A stretch of 64,000 nt of DNA from Amycolatopsis thailandensis (GTDB lineage Bacteria > Actinomycetota > Actinomycetes > Mycobacteriales > Pseudonocardiaceae), in the NCBI RefSeq assembly GCF_002234405.1, contig NZ_NMQT01000123.1:26888-90887 (forward strand). Reading direction: 5' to 3'. Position 1 is the first letter of the stretch. The number at the start of each line of letters is the position of its first letter. The translations under genes were made by a program, and so were the position numbers. Below are positions 16,763 through 24,510 of this stretch, piece after piece. The notes below the pieces were generated by a model. The model searched no databases, was not told the origin of the DNA, and saw only the letters and a program-made list of their open reading frames with translations.

Positions 16763-16914
16763 GTACTTTCGCGTGACCGAGTGGACGACACGCGTGATCA
16801 GACGGACGACACGCGTGTCCAGATGGACGGCACTCGGCGACGGCCGAGTCCGCCGTCCGCCCAGTCACGCGTGCCGTCCCACCGGTCACGCGAAACCCCC
16901 CGACCAGAGGTACC
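16763..16914. repeat. repeat cluster: tandem ~21-bp units and an inverted partner
   Basis: Within the 575-bp non-coding stretch 16433-17007, three units related to GGACGACACGCGTG recur about every 21 bp (16783, 16804, 16825). From 16838 onward the sequence runs as an imperfect inverted copy: TTTCGCGTGACC at 16768 is matched by GGTCACGCGAAA at 16884. The outer ends GGTAC (16762) and GTACC (16910) also pair. The stretch could fold into a large imperfect cruciform or RNA stem. Apart from this and the hairpin at 16540 I see no gene in the interval; small open frames there overlap the repeats and are not credible. Confidence 0.55.
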
Positions 16915-17007
16915 TGAGACACGGTTGGCCCTGACGCGATAACGCCACTCACGGCCCACTCGACCACCCTGCGAAGCGCGCGCGAGGCGGCAGATACGGT
17001 CGTCGGC

Positions 17008-18405
17008 ATGAATCTGCGAGCCGCGGCGATGCGGCGGAAACCGGTCGCCGACCTGATCGCCGAGAGTGATCACGGCACGCTGAAGCGCTCCCTCGGCCTC
17101 GGCCAGCTGACCATGCTCAGCATCGGCGCGACGCTGGGCAGCGGGATCTTCGTCGTGCTCGGCGAAGCGGTCCCCGTGGCAGGCCCCGCGGTCGTGCTGT
17201 CCTTTGTGCTCGCCGGCGTCACCGCGCTGTTCTCGGCGCTCTCGTACGCCGAGCTCGCCGGAATGATCCCGGTGTCCGGTTCGTCCTACTCCTACGCGTA
17301 CGCCACGCTCGGCGAGCTGGTCGCCTGGGTCTGCGGTTGGTGCCTGGTGCTCGAATACGGCGTCTCGGTGGCGTCGGTCGCGGTCGGGTGGGGGCAGTAT
17401 CTCAACGAGCTGCTGCGGCTGACGTTCGGTTTCGCCATCCCGGACGCGTTGAGCCAGCCACCGGGTTCGGGCGGGATCGTCAACGTCCCGGCCATTCTCG
17501 TCGTGCTGCTCGCCATGTTCCTGCTGCTGTCCGGCGCGAAGGAGAGCGCGCGGGCCAACGCGATCATGGTCGTGATCAAGATCGGCACGCTGGTGCTGTT
17601 CTGCGCGATCGCGTTCACCGCGGTCCGGGCGGCGAACTTCACGCCGTTCCTGCCGCTCGGCCTGGCCGGACTGAGCGCCGGTGGCGCGAAACTGTTCTTC
17701 TCCTACATCGGTTTCGACGCGGCCTCCACGGCGGGCGAGGAAGCGAAGAACCCGCAGCGGGACCTGCCGCGCGCGATCCTGCTCTCGCTCGCCATCGTCA
17801 CCGTGCTGTACTGCCTGGTCGCCGTGGCCGCCGTCGGCGCGCTGCCGTGGCAGGAGTTCGACGGCCAGGAAGCCGCGCTCTCGCACGTGCTCGGCGCCGT
17901 GTCCGACAACCCGCTCTGGGCCGGGCTGCTCGCGGTCGGCGCGATCGTGGCGATCTCCAGCGTCGTGCTGACCGTCCTCTACGGGCAGACACGCATCCTG
18001 TTCTCGATGTCCCGTGACGGCATGGTCCCGGCGGCGTTGTCCAAAGTGGATCCCAAGACCGGCACCCCGCGGATCAACACTCTGGTGGTCTCCGGGTTCG
18101 TCGCGGCGCTGGCCGCGTTCATCCCGCTCGGCAAGCTGGCCGACGCCACGAGTATCGGCACCCTCTTCGCGTTCGGGCTGGTGGACATCGCCGTCCTGCT
18201 GCTGCGACGCCGTCAGCCGGAGGCTCCCCGCTCGTTCCGTGTGCCGTTCTCGCCCGTCACCCCGATCCTCGGCGTGCTGTGCTGCGGCTACATGATGCTC
18301 AGCCTCGACGGCGCCACCTGGATCGTCTTCGGCGGCTGGATGGCGCTCGGCCTGCTGATCTACTTCGGTTACAGCGTGCGCCGATCCAGGCTGGCCGCGG
18401 AATAG
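17008..18405 (+). CDS. APC-family amino acid permease (cationic amino acid transporter-like)
   Basis: A 465-residue protein with about 12 hydrophobic segments. The first-helix motif TMLSIGATLGSGIFVVLGE is the substrate-binding unwound region typical of the APC superfamily, followed by VLSFVLAGVTALFSALSYAELAG and the FFSYIGFDAASTAGEEAKNP segment typical of the CAT/YfnA group. It is expected to import amino acids in symport with protons across the cytoplasmic membrane. Which amino acid cannot be told. ATG 17008 has only a weak ribosome-binding site. It is flanked by intergenic regions on both sides and is probably monocistronic. Confidence 0.88.
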   Translation: MNLRAAAMRRKPVADLIAESDHGTLKRSLGLGQLTMLSIGATLGSGIFVVLGEAVPVAGPAVVLSFVLAGVTALFSALSYAELAGMIPVSGSSYSYAYATLGELVAWVCGWCLVLEYGVSVASVAVGWGQYLNELLRLTFGFAIPDALSQPPGSGGIVNVPAILVVLLAMFLLLSGAKESARANAIMVVIKIGTLVLFCAIAFTAVRAANFTPFLPLGLAGLSAGGAKLFFSYIGFDAASTAGEEAKNPQRDLPRAILLSLAIVTVLYCLVAVAAVGALPWQEFDGQEAALSHVLGAVSDNPLWAGLLAVGAIVAISSVVLTVLYGQTRILFSMSRDGMVPAALSKVDPKTGTPRINTLVVSGFVAALAAFIPLGKLADATSIGTLFAFGLVDIAVLLLRRRQPEAPRSFRVPFSPVTPILGVLCCGYMMLSLDGATWIVFGGWMALGLLIYFGYSVRRSRLAAE

Positions 18406-18530
18406 CCCGTTCGCCGCCATAATTCCTAGCCTGTACAGCCGCAGTCTGACCTAGATCATTGAACAAACGGTGACGAGTAGGGGACACTGCGTTCCGCCCC
18501 ACGGAAACCCTACCGTGAACCGAGGTCCCA

Positions 18531-19460
18531 ATGCGCAATCGTATTACCGTACTGACCGCATGCCTCGCCCTTTCCCTCACTCAATTGACCGCCCCCGCGG
18601 CCGCCCAGGACACGACGAAAGTACGGGCGCCCATATGTTATGAAGAGCCTTCGCAGCCGAAAGCGGATGTCAGTGACATAAAGGCCGCTTTCACGTCTTC
18701 GAAGTGGTTGCAGACGATCCAAGGTGTGTACAAACGGCGATGGCCGAGCGGCGAAGGCCTCGCGATCGCCCAGGCCAAGGACAAGTACTTCAGCCAGTTC
18801 GTCACCAAGACCAGCTTCAACGGGCTCGCCGAGTCCCTCATGGTCGCGATCCACGAAGAGACCCACATGTGGGACCTGGATCCTTCGCGAACCTCGTGGG
18901 ACGTCTACGTCTCCGCGTGGATCAACGCTTCCCGCAAGGCGATGAAGGTCCCGATCCACGGCGGCTTCGCCCGCCGCGAGATCCTGCCGCTGATCACGGA
19001 CAATCTCACCAAGTCGATGGACGACATCTATCTGCGTGACCAGCAGCAGGGTTCGTACAAAATCCAGGGTGTCATCGCCGAACTCAACGCCGGGCTCATG
19101 GGATTGCCCGCGGCGTCCGTCGTCGCCGAGTTCATCCAGGGAATCGGCGCGAGCAACGCCAGGGACATCGTCGCCACCAACATTCGCTACCTTCAGCTCT
19201 ACCTGCGCGTCGCCAAGGCGAAGTATCCCGATTACTGGGCCAAGATCAAGGGCCAGCCGGAACTGCGCGAATTCGTGCTCACCGAATTCCTCCGCGCGGC
19301 GTATTGGCTGGATCAGTCCGAGCCCTACGCGGCCAAACTCGGCAGTGCGGACGTGGCCAAGATCGTCGCCAAGAACTACGCCCCGGAGAACGTCGCCATC
19401 ATCGAGGAATTCACCGGAGCCAAGGTGAACACCGGTACGGCCAGGAACTGCACGGTCTGA
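18531..19460 (+). CDS. secreted HEXXH protein, possible metallopeptidase
   Basis: A 309-residue protein with a Sec signal peptide (MRNRITVLTACLALSLTQL, Ala-X-Ala near residue 25). An HEXXH zinc-binding motif is present as H108-E-E-T-H112 within AESLMVAIHEETHMWDLD. A glutamate in VIAELNAG about 70 residues later could be the third ligand, as in gluzincins (inference). Two cysteines (about 36 and near the C-terminus in RNCTV) may form a disulphide. I recognise no named family. It may be an extracellular peptidase or a structural relative. The start is supported by GAGG 6-9 bp upstream of the ATG. Its stop is 49 bp from the convergent NTF2-like gene. Confidence 0.7.
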   Translation: MRNRITVLTACLALSLTQLTAPAAAQDTTKVRAPICYEEPSQPKADVSDIKAAFTSSKWLQTIQGVYKRRWPSGEGLAIAQAKDKYFSQFVTKTSFNGLAESLMVAIHEETHMWDLDPSRTSWDVYVSAWINASRKAMKVPIHGGFARREILPLITDNLTKSMDDIYLRDQQQGSYKIQGVIAELNAGLMGLPAASVVAEFIQGIGASNARDIVATNIRYLQLYLRVAKAKYPDYWAKIKGQPELREFVLTEFLRAAYWLDQSEPYAAKLGSADVAKIVAKNYAPENVAIIEEFTGAKVNTGTARNCTV

Positions 19461-19509
19461 CGCCGTTCGCCGGTGACGGGTACGGCCCCGTCACCGGCGG
19501 ACCGCCCCC

Positions 19510-19863
19510 TTACGGCACGAACACCGGCTGGTCCAGCACCCAGAGCCAGGAGCCGTCCGGCTGACGGCGGGCGACCTCGACGGTCACCTCGCCGGTGGTC
19601 AGCGTGGACGCCGTGAGTGCCAGGTCCTCGCCCGTCAGCGCCGGATGCTGCCTGCCCGGCAGGAGTTCCGGCGCGGCCGCGACGAACTCCTCGTACACCT
19701 TGCGGATCTCCGCGTGCCCGGTCGCGAGGTTGCCCGGCGGGAACGCCAGCACGGCGTCCGGTTCGTACAACGCCACGAGCCCCTCGACATCACCCGCGTT
19801 GCCGCGCTCGATGAAGAATTTGCCCAGATCGTTCGGCTCGGTGGCCACAGTCCTGCTTGTCAT
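19510..19863 (-). CDS. NTF2-like / SnoaL-fold protein
   Basis: A 117-residue protein with the typical cone-shaped NTF2-like pattern: a first helix (FFIERGNAGDVEGLVALYEPDAVL), the FPPGNLATGHAEIRKVYEEF segment, and three C-terminal beta strands ending VARRQPDGSWLWVLDQPVF. Such proteins are ketosteroid-isomerase-like or are small unannotated enzymes and ligand binders; no catalytic residues can be assigned. It is divergent from the WYL regulator with a perfect 12-bp inverted repeat between them, so it is very likely controlled by that regulator. Confidence 0.8.
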   Translation of the reverse strand: MTSRTVATEPNDLGKFFIERGNAGDVEGLVALYEPDAVLAFPPGNLATGHAEIRKVYEEFVAAAPELLPGRQHPALTGEDLALTASTLTTGEVTVEVARRQPDGSWLWVLDQPVFVP

Positions 19864-19881
19864 GCGGAGCAGCTTCGCAGC

Positions 19882-19910
19882 GAATACACGACATCCTGTG
19901 TCGTGTATTC
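19882..19910. promoter_or_regulatory. operator palindrome between NTF2-like and WYL regulator genes
   Basis: GAATACACGACA (19882-19893) and TGTCGTGTATTC (19899-19910) are perfect 12-bp inverted arms around TCCTG. The site sits 18 bp from the NTF2-like ATG and 15 bp from the regulator ATG, covering both promoters. It is an excellent candidate binding site for the WYL regulator; binding is inferred. Confidence 0.75.
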
Positions 19911-19925
19911 CGTTAGAGTTTTCGC

Positions 19926-20933
19926 ATGCGCGCCGACCGGCTGGTCTCCCTGGTGTTGCTGCTGCGCCACCGCGGCCGGCTTTCCGCCGCCACGCTGGCG
20001 CGCGAGCTGGAGGTGTCCACCCGCACCGTGCTGCGTGACATCGAGGCGTTGTCCGCGGCGGGCGTCCCGGTCTACGCCGAACGCGGCAGGCACGGCGGTT
20101 TCGCGTTGCTGCCCGGTTTCCAGACCGAGCTCACCGGGCTGAACCACGACGAGGCGCTCGCCCTGCTGATCGCCGGGTCCCGGCGCGGCGCGCAGGCGTT
20201 CGGGCTCGGCTCGGCGCTCGCCTCCGCGATGCTGAAGGTGGTCGACGCCCTGCCCGAAACCCAGCGTGACACCGCGGCGGGCGCGGCCCGGCGGCTGCTC
20301 GTCGACCCGGAGACCGACCTCCTCTCGCGCCGGGTAGCCGCCGAGGAGGTGCCCGACGCGATCGTGGCCGAGGTCCGGCGCGCGGTGTTCGCCGGGCACA
20401 AGCTGCGCATCCACTACGCGGCCGCGGGCCGGAAGCCGCAGTGGCGCACGGTGGACCCGATCGGCCTGGTCACCGTCCGCGATCAGGGCTATCTGCTGGC
20501 CACGAGGGCGGGCGAGGACCGCACCTACCGGCTGTCCCGGCTGCGGGCCGCCGAGGAGCTCCCCGAACCCGCGCAGCGGGCGGACCGGGTCGACCTGGAC
20601 CGGGCCTGGCAGGAGCGCGGCACCCGGTTCCGGACCGGCGGCGACCAGGTCACCGTGCTGGCGCGGGTGCGACCGCCGCGCCGGGAGGGACTGGTGGGCA
20701 CCGCGCTGGCCGTCCTCGCCGAAGAATCCGACGCGGACGGCTGGCTGCGGCTGGAGGTGACCTTCCAGGACGACCGGCACGCCGAATGGGCGTTGTGGCA
20801 GCTCGGCACGGACGCGGAGGCGCTGTCCCCGCGGCGGTTGCGCACCGCCCTGCGCGATCGCGCCGCCGCGATCACCAGCCGTTACGACGCCCCAACAGGT
20901 CTGACCACTGTGGACAGTCGACGCACTCCGTGA
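19926..20933 (+). CDS. DeoR/YafY-type helix-turn-helix regulator with WYL domain
   Basis: A 335-residue regulator. Residues 1-60 form the winged helix-turn-helix (RLVSLVLLLRHRGRLSAATL, then ELEVSTRTVLRDIEALSAAGVPV). Residues of about 140-215 are the WYL domain, which binds ligands or nucleic acids (HKLRIHYAAAGRKPQWRTVD, GYLLATRAGEDRTYRLSRL). The C-terminal part is the WCX extension. The regulator is divergent from the NTF2-like gene and a strong palindrome separates them, suggesting auto-control. ATG at 19926 has no strong Shine-Dalgarno, so a leaderless or short-leader message is possible. Confidence 0.88.
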   Translation: MRADRLVSLVLLLRHRGRLSAATLARELEVSTRTVLRDIEALSAAGVPVYAERGRHGGFALLPGFQTELTGLNHDEALALLIAGSRRGAQAFGLGSALASAMLKVVDALPETQRDTAAGAARRLLVDPETDLLSRRVAAEEVPDAIVAEVRRAVFAGHKLRIHYAAAGRKPQWRTVDPIGLVTVRDQGYLLATRAGEDRTYRLSRLRAAEELPEPAQRADRVDLDRAWQERGTRFRTGGDQVTVLARVRPPRREGLVGTALAVLAEESDADGWLRLEVTFQDDRHAEWALWQLGTDAEALSPRRLRTALRDRAAAITSRYDAPTGLTTVDSRRTP

Positions 20934-21164
20934 CGATCGTTACACAGGACTACGCTCGGTCACGACGGACCGTCCCGGTCACCGCGCCACGCGACCGCCG
21001 GCAACGTCGTGTTCTCACAACGGTCATCTTCGTCCCGCGTTCGTCCTGATCACGGTCGCGGGGGCCCGCCGACCGGTCTCCCCGGACCGTCGCCGAGGCC
21101 GCGACACAGTGTGGTGAAAGGCCGCTTCCCGAGGCCGAGGGCGAGTTGGGCGGGCAGGGTGGGG

Positions 21165-23612
21165 ATGCATAATTCGGCCATGACGAACGCCGCCTCGGGA
21201 AGGGCAGCCACCACTTTCAAGGCGCTGCTGAAGGGGTATCGCGTTCGCGCAAACCTCACTCAGGAGGAGCTCGCCGAGGGATCCGGGGTGAGTGTCCGGG
21301 CCATCAGCGACATGGAACGGGGAATCGCCAAGAGCCCGCAGCGGCGGACGATCGAGGCGCTCGCCGCCTCGCTGTCGTTGACCGACGAAGAGCTGACGTC
21401 GTTGCAGAAGGTCGCGCGGCAGGGTCGTGCCCAGCCGGTCGCCGCGCCCGCTCCGTCCGGGCTCTACGAGTCGCCGCTGATCGGCGTCCTGCCGACGGAC
21501 GTCGACGACCTCACCGGCCGCGAAGGCGACCTCGACGCGTTGCGCGACCTCGCCGCCGGCCTGTGCGACGGGCGTCGCCGGGCGGGCCGGGTCGCGATCC
21601 TGAGCGGTCCCCCCGGCACCGGCAAGACCACCCTCGCGGTCCGCGCGGCGCACAACCTCGCCGCAGACTTCCCCGACGGCAGGCTGTTCCTGAAGCTGCG
21701 CGGGATGTCCGCCGAACCGACGAACCCGGCGGACGTGCTGCATCTGATCCTGCGCTCGCTGGGCATCGACGCCGTCCGTATCCCGGCCGATCCCGAGGAC
21801 CGGGCGAGCCTGTGCCGCTCCCTCCTCCAGGATCGCGCCACCCTGATCGTGCTGGACGACGCGGCCGACGAAGCCCAGGTCCGCCCGCTGCTGGTCGGCG
21901 GTCCCCGCTGTCTCACCCTGATCACCAGCCGTCAGATGCTGGTCGGGCTCGAAGGCGCCAACCGGCTCCCTCTCGACGTCTTCGGCGAGGACGACGCTGT
22001 CGCCCTTCTGGCGTCCATCGTCGGGACGAGCCGGGTCACGCGGGAGCGGCAGGCGGCGCTCGAATTGGTCGGGCTGTGCGGACGGCTGCCGCTGGCGCTG
22101 CGGATCGCGGGCAACCGGCTGGCGAGCCGCCCCACCTGGCCGCTGACCCGGCTGGTGGATCAGCTCCGTGACCGCAGCAGGCGGCTGACCACGCTGACCG
22201 CCGGCGACCTCGACGTGCGCAGCGTGTTCGAGCTCTCGTACCGCCAGCTCAGCCCGAACGCCGCCGCCGTGTTCCGGCGGCTTTCGCTCGTCCCGGCCGC
22301 GGACTTCTCCGTCGGGGCCGCGATGACCCTGATCGAAGCCTCCGACGAGGACGACGCGGCCGTCTTCCTGGAGGAGCTGGCCGACGCGAGCCTGCTCCAG
22401 ACGTCGCCGGAGAACGGGCGGTACCAGTTCCACGACCTCCTGCGCGTCTTCGCGACCGAACGGCTCGCGCGGGAGGAAGACCCCGAAGCCGTGGAGGCCG
22501 CCGAGAACCGGCTGGCCGGGTGGCTGGTGCGCACCGCGACGGCGGCGGGCCGCTACTTCCATCCGACCGACGGCGTGAGCCCGCTTCCGGTCGCGACGCC
22601 GTCGTTCGACGATCACTCCCGAGCGGGCAGATGGCTGGAGGCCGAGCTGAAGAACTGGCTCGCCGCGGTCAAGAGCCTCGCCGCCCGGGGCGAGCACCGG
22701 CAGGTCCTCGACCTGGCCGAGTCGATGCACTGGTACTCGGAGATCGGCGGGACGGCGAGCACCTGGCGCGACGTGTTCGCCCTCGCGGTGGACTCGGCCG
22801 TCGCGATCGGCAGCAAACGGGACGAAGCCGTCCATCTGAACTATCTGGCCTGGGTGCAGGCTTCGCTGTGCGATCAGGCGGAAGAGTCCGTCAAGATGGC
22901 CCGCCGGGCCTGGGACGCCGCCGAGGAGGCGGGTGATCGCCGTGAACAGGGCTGGGCCCGGGTGTACCTGACCAGCGCCCACGCGCGCGACACCAGCCTC
23001 ACCACGTCGCCCAAGCTGTTCGACGAGGCGGCGAGCCTGTTCGAAGAAGCGGGCTATCCGCTCGGGGTCCACGTGGCGCGGGCGATGCGGGCGTCCTACT
23101 GGTACCGGAACGGCCGGTTCGACGACGCCGCCGAGGAGTTCGACACGTGTGTCCGCTATTTCGCGCAGGAACACGGCGGCTCGCGCACGCCGGTGGACGA
23201 CACCAACTACGCGTATGTCCTGCTGCGGTCGGCTCAGAACCTGGCCGCGCTCAACTCGCTCGACAGGGCACTCGCCCAGTGTGAGCGGGCACTCGGCCTG
23301 TTCCGCCGCCACGGCGCGGGGATGGGCCAGGCCCGGGCGCTCCAGGAATCCGGGAAGTTCCTCCGCCGCCGGGGCGACCACGCGGACGCGCGCCGCCGGT
23401 TGACCGAGGCCGAGGAAGTCTACGAACGCATCGGGCTGACGCAGGCCCAGATCGACACGCTCTGCGACAGGGCCGCCCTGTCCGAGGAGATGGGCGATCC
23501 GGCGTCGGCACGCGACGACCGGGAGCGCGCGCTGGGCCTCTGCGACCGGCTCGGTCGGTCCGAAGGCGGCAAGCTCCGGGAGAAACTGGCCGACCGCCTC
23601 AACGCCTCGTAG
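21165..23612 (+). CDS. XRE helix-turn-helix / NB-ARC / TPR regulator
   Basis: About 815 residues. The N-terminus is an XRE-type DNA-binding domain (YRVRANLTQEELAEGSGVSV then RAISDMERG). It is followed by an NB-ARC STAND ATPase with Walker A GPPGTGKTT near residue 148, Walker B TLIVLDDAA, and the GLPL-like GRLPLALRIAGNRLA. The C-terminal 350 residues are TPR-like helical repeats. Such proteins are signal-responsive switches resembling the AfsR C-terminal part without the SARP domain. ATG 21165 has AGGG 5 bp upstream; ATG 21180 is also possible, while the open frame to 21009 is not credible. A close paralogue lies at 59816, so the two copies bracket the T7SS locus. Confidence 0.82.
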   Translation: MHNSAMTNAASGRAATTFKALLKGYRVRANLTQEELAEGSGVSVRAISDMERGIAKSPQRRTIEALAASLSLTDEELTSLQKVARQGRAQPVAAPAPSGLYESPLIGVLPTDVDDLTGREGDLDALRDLAAGLCDGRRRAGRVAILSGPPGTGKTTLAVRAAHNLAADFPDGRLFLKLRGMSAEPTNPADVLHLILRSLGIDAVRIPADPEDRASLCRSLLQDRATLIVLDDAADEAQVRPLLVGGPRCLTLITSRQMLVGLEGANRLPLDVFGEDDAVALLASIVGTSRVTRERQAALELVGLCGRLPLALRIAGNRLASRPTWPLTRLVDQLRDRSRRLTTLTAGDLDVRSVFELSYRQLSPNAAAVFRRLSLVPAADFSVGAAMTLIEASDEDDAAVFLEELADASLLQTSPENGRYQFHDLLRVFATERLAREEDPEAVEAAENRLAGWLVRTATAAGRYFHPTDGVSPLPVATPSFDDHSRAGRWLEAELKNWLAAVKSLAARGEHRQVLDLAESMHWYSEIGGTASTWRDVFALAVDSAVAIGSKRDEAVHLNYLAWVQASLCDQAEESVKMARRAWDAAEEAGDRREQGWARVYLTSAHARDTSLTTSPKLFDEAASLFEEAGYPLGVHVARAMRASYWYRNGRFDDAAEEFDTCVRYFAQEHGGSRTPVDDTNYAYVLLRSAQNLAALNSLDRALAQCERALGLFRRHGAGMGQARALQESGKFLRRRGDHADARRRLTEAEEVYERIGLTQAQIDTLCDRAALSEEMGDPASARDDRERALGLCDRLGRSEGGKLREKLADRLNAS

Positions 23613-23619
23613 CGCGCCG

Positions 23620-23871
23620 TCACGCCGAGGTGCGGGTGAGTTCCTCCCAGGTGATGTGCCCGAGCAGGACGTCCTGGATGGTGTAGCGGGGCCCGGGTTC
23701 GAACTCGGCGATGGCCGTGGCCGCCTTCGACATTCCGGCGGCCGCGGCGATCCGGCCGCCGAGCTCACCCGCGTCCAGGTCACGGATGTCGTCGCGGGAG
23801 ACGTAGACGGCCACCATGTCCTCTTCGGACCGGGCGGAACGACCGGGGAAGCCTTGGATTCGTAGCGACAC
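23620..23871 (-). CDS. small protein of unknown function at the end of the T7SS locus
   Basis: An 83-residue protein; I recognise no family. It contains an acidic helical stretch (SRDDIRDLDAGELGGRIAAA) and ends LLGHITWEELTRTSA. The GTG at 23871 is preceded by GGAG at good spacing, while the alternative ATG (MVAVYV) lies further in. It follows the 140-residue gene at 23974 on the same strand, and a copy of the shared T7SS-associated motif lies 71 bp upstream of its start. It may be a regulatory or immunity-type partner of the locus, but nothing in the sequence proves this. Confidence 0.55.
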   Translation of the reverse strand: MSLRIQGFPGRSARSEEDMVAVYVSRDDIRDLDAGELGGRIAAAAGMSKAATAIAEFEPGPRYTIQDVLLGHITWEELTRTSA

Positions 23872-23941
23872 GTCAACTCCTTGGTGTCGGGCGGTTCTGC
23901 GACTCTGCATTCAGTAAACGGCACGCGTGGCCCGGTCACCA

Positions 23942-23960
23942 TGAACAACCACCAGCAGAA
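23942..23960 (-). promoter_or_regulatory. copy of shared T7SS-locus motif
   Basis: Read on the minus strand it is TTCTGCTGGTGGTTGTTCA, 15 of 19 identical to the copy upstream of the WXG100 operon. It is followed by TGGTGACCGGGCC, comparable to the TGGTC...GGGC that follows the other copies. It lies 71 bp upstream of the 83-residue gene and overlaps no coding sequence. Confidence 0.45.
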
Positions 23961-23973
23961 GAACCGGAAGGAA

Positions 23974-24396
23974 TCACCCCGCGCGCCACACCGCCGTCCG
24001 CTCGGCGGGCGGCGCCAGGACGAACCCGGCGGCGCGCTGGACGACGTCCGCCGGCACCGGCCCGGGTGTCGTCCCCCGCGCCCGGATGTGGCCGAGCAGC
24101 CCCGGTTCCGGGGCCATTCCGTGGTTTTCCAGGTAGTAGGTGACGGTGTCGGTCCAGATCCACGTGCCGTCGGTGAGGAAGTTCGTCGGCACGACCGCGG
24201 TCCGGGCCGGGTCGACGACGTCGTCCAGCAAGGACGGCGTGACCAGGATCGGGGTGCCGCCGGTCAGGTACGCGACGACGGCGCGCAGTTCCGCCGGGTC
24301 CTCGATCCGCGGACGGTCCGGCGAGAATCCCGGTCCCGTCGCGGGGTCGACGACGTCGAACACCCTGGCCAGGGTGAACTCTTCCGCTGTGGTCAC
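23974..24396 (-). CDS. conserved actinobacterial protein of unknown function (DGTWIWTDTV motif), T7SS-associated
   Basis: A 140-residue soluble protein. The central block NFLTDGTWIWTDTVTYYLEN, preceded by LDDVVDPARTAVVP, is shared, from memory, with many small actinobacterial proteins of unknown function. The N-terminal part (ARVFDVVDPATGPGFSPDRP) is typical of the same group. The GTG at 24396 follows AGGAGG, one of the best ribosome-binding sites in the window. It lies immediately downstream of the giant T7SS protein on the same strand. That position, after the toxin-like C-terminus, is where immunity proteins are often found, but its broad occurrence argues equally for a general accessory role. 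Confidence 0.6.
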   Translation of the reverse strand: MTTAEEFTLARVFDVVDPATGPGFSPDRPRIEDPAELRAVVAYLTGGTPILVTPSLLDDVVDPARTAVVPTNFLTDGTWIWTDTVTYYLENHGMAPEPGLLGHIRARGTTPGPVPADVVQRAAGFVLAPPAERTAVWRAG

Positions 24397-24480
24397 CGGG
24401 ATACCTCCTGTCGGCGGGCATGGTTTCGCCACCCCAGCACATCGCATCGGACCGCGGCGCACCACGCAGGAGAGGCGGCA

Positions 24481-24500
24481 GAACCGCCGGTGGTTCCCGC
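24481..24500. promoter_or_regulatory. palindromic variant of the shared T7SS-locus motif
   Basis: GAACCGCCGGTGGTTC at 24481-24496 is a near-perfect 16-bp palindrome and shares GCCGGTGGTTCC with the copy upstream of the WXG100 operon. It lies 86 bp upstream of the 140-residue gene, between it and the end of the giant gene. Confidence 0.4.
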
Positions 24501-24510
24501 GTCCCGGAAG

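Noticed and set aside
16516..16776. Short open frames (both strands) in the 16.4-17.0 kb gap
   Set aside because: They run through the hairpin and tandem repeats, have no ribosome-binding site of note and no protein-like composition.
16763..16914. CRISPR-like array
   Set aside because: Only three imperfect units at about 21-bp spacing with no unique spacers, and the second half is an inverted copy; no cas genes nearby.
20934..21164. Regulatory element upstream of the XRE-NB-ARC gene
   Set aside because: The 231-bp gap shows no clear palindrome, hairpin or copy of the shared T7SS motif.
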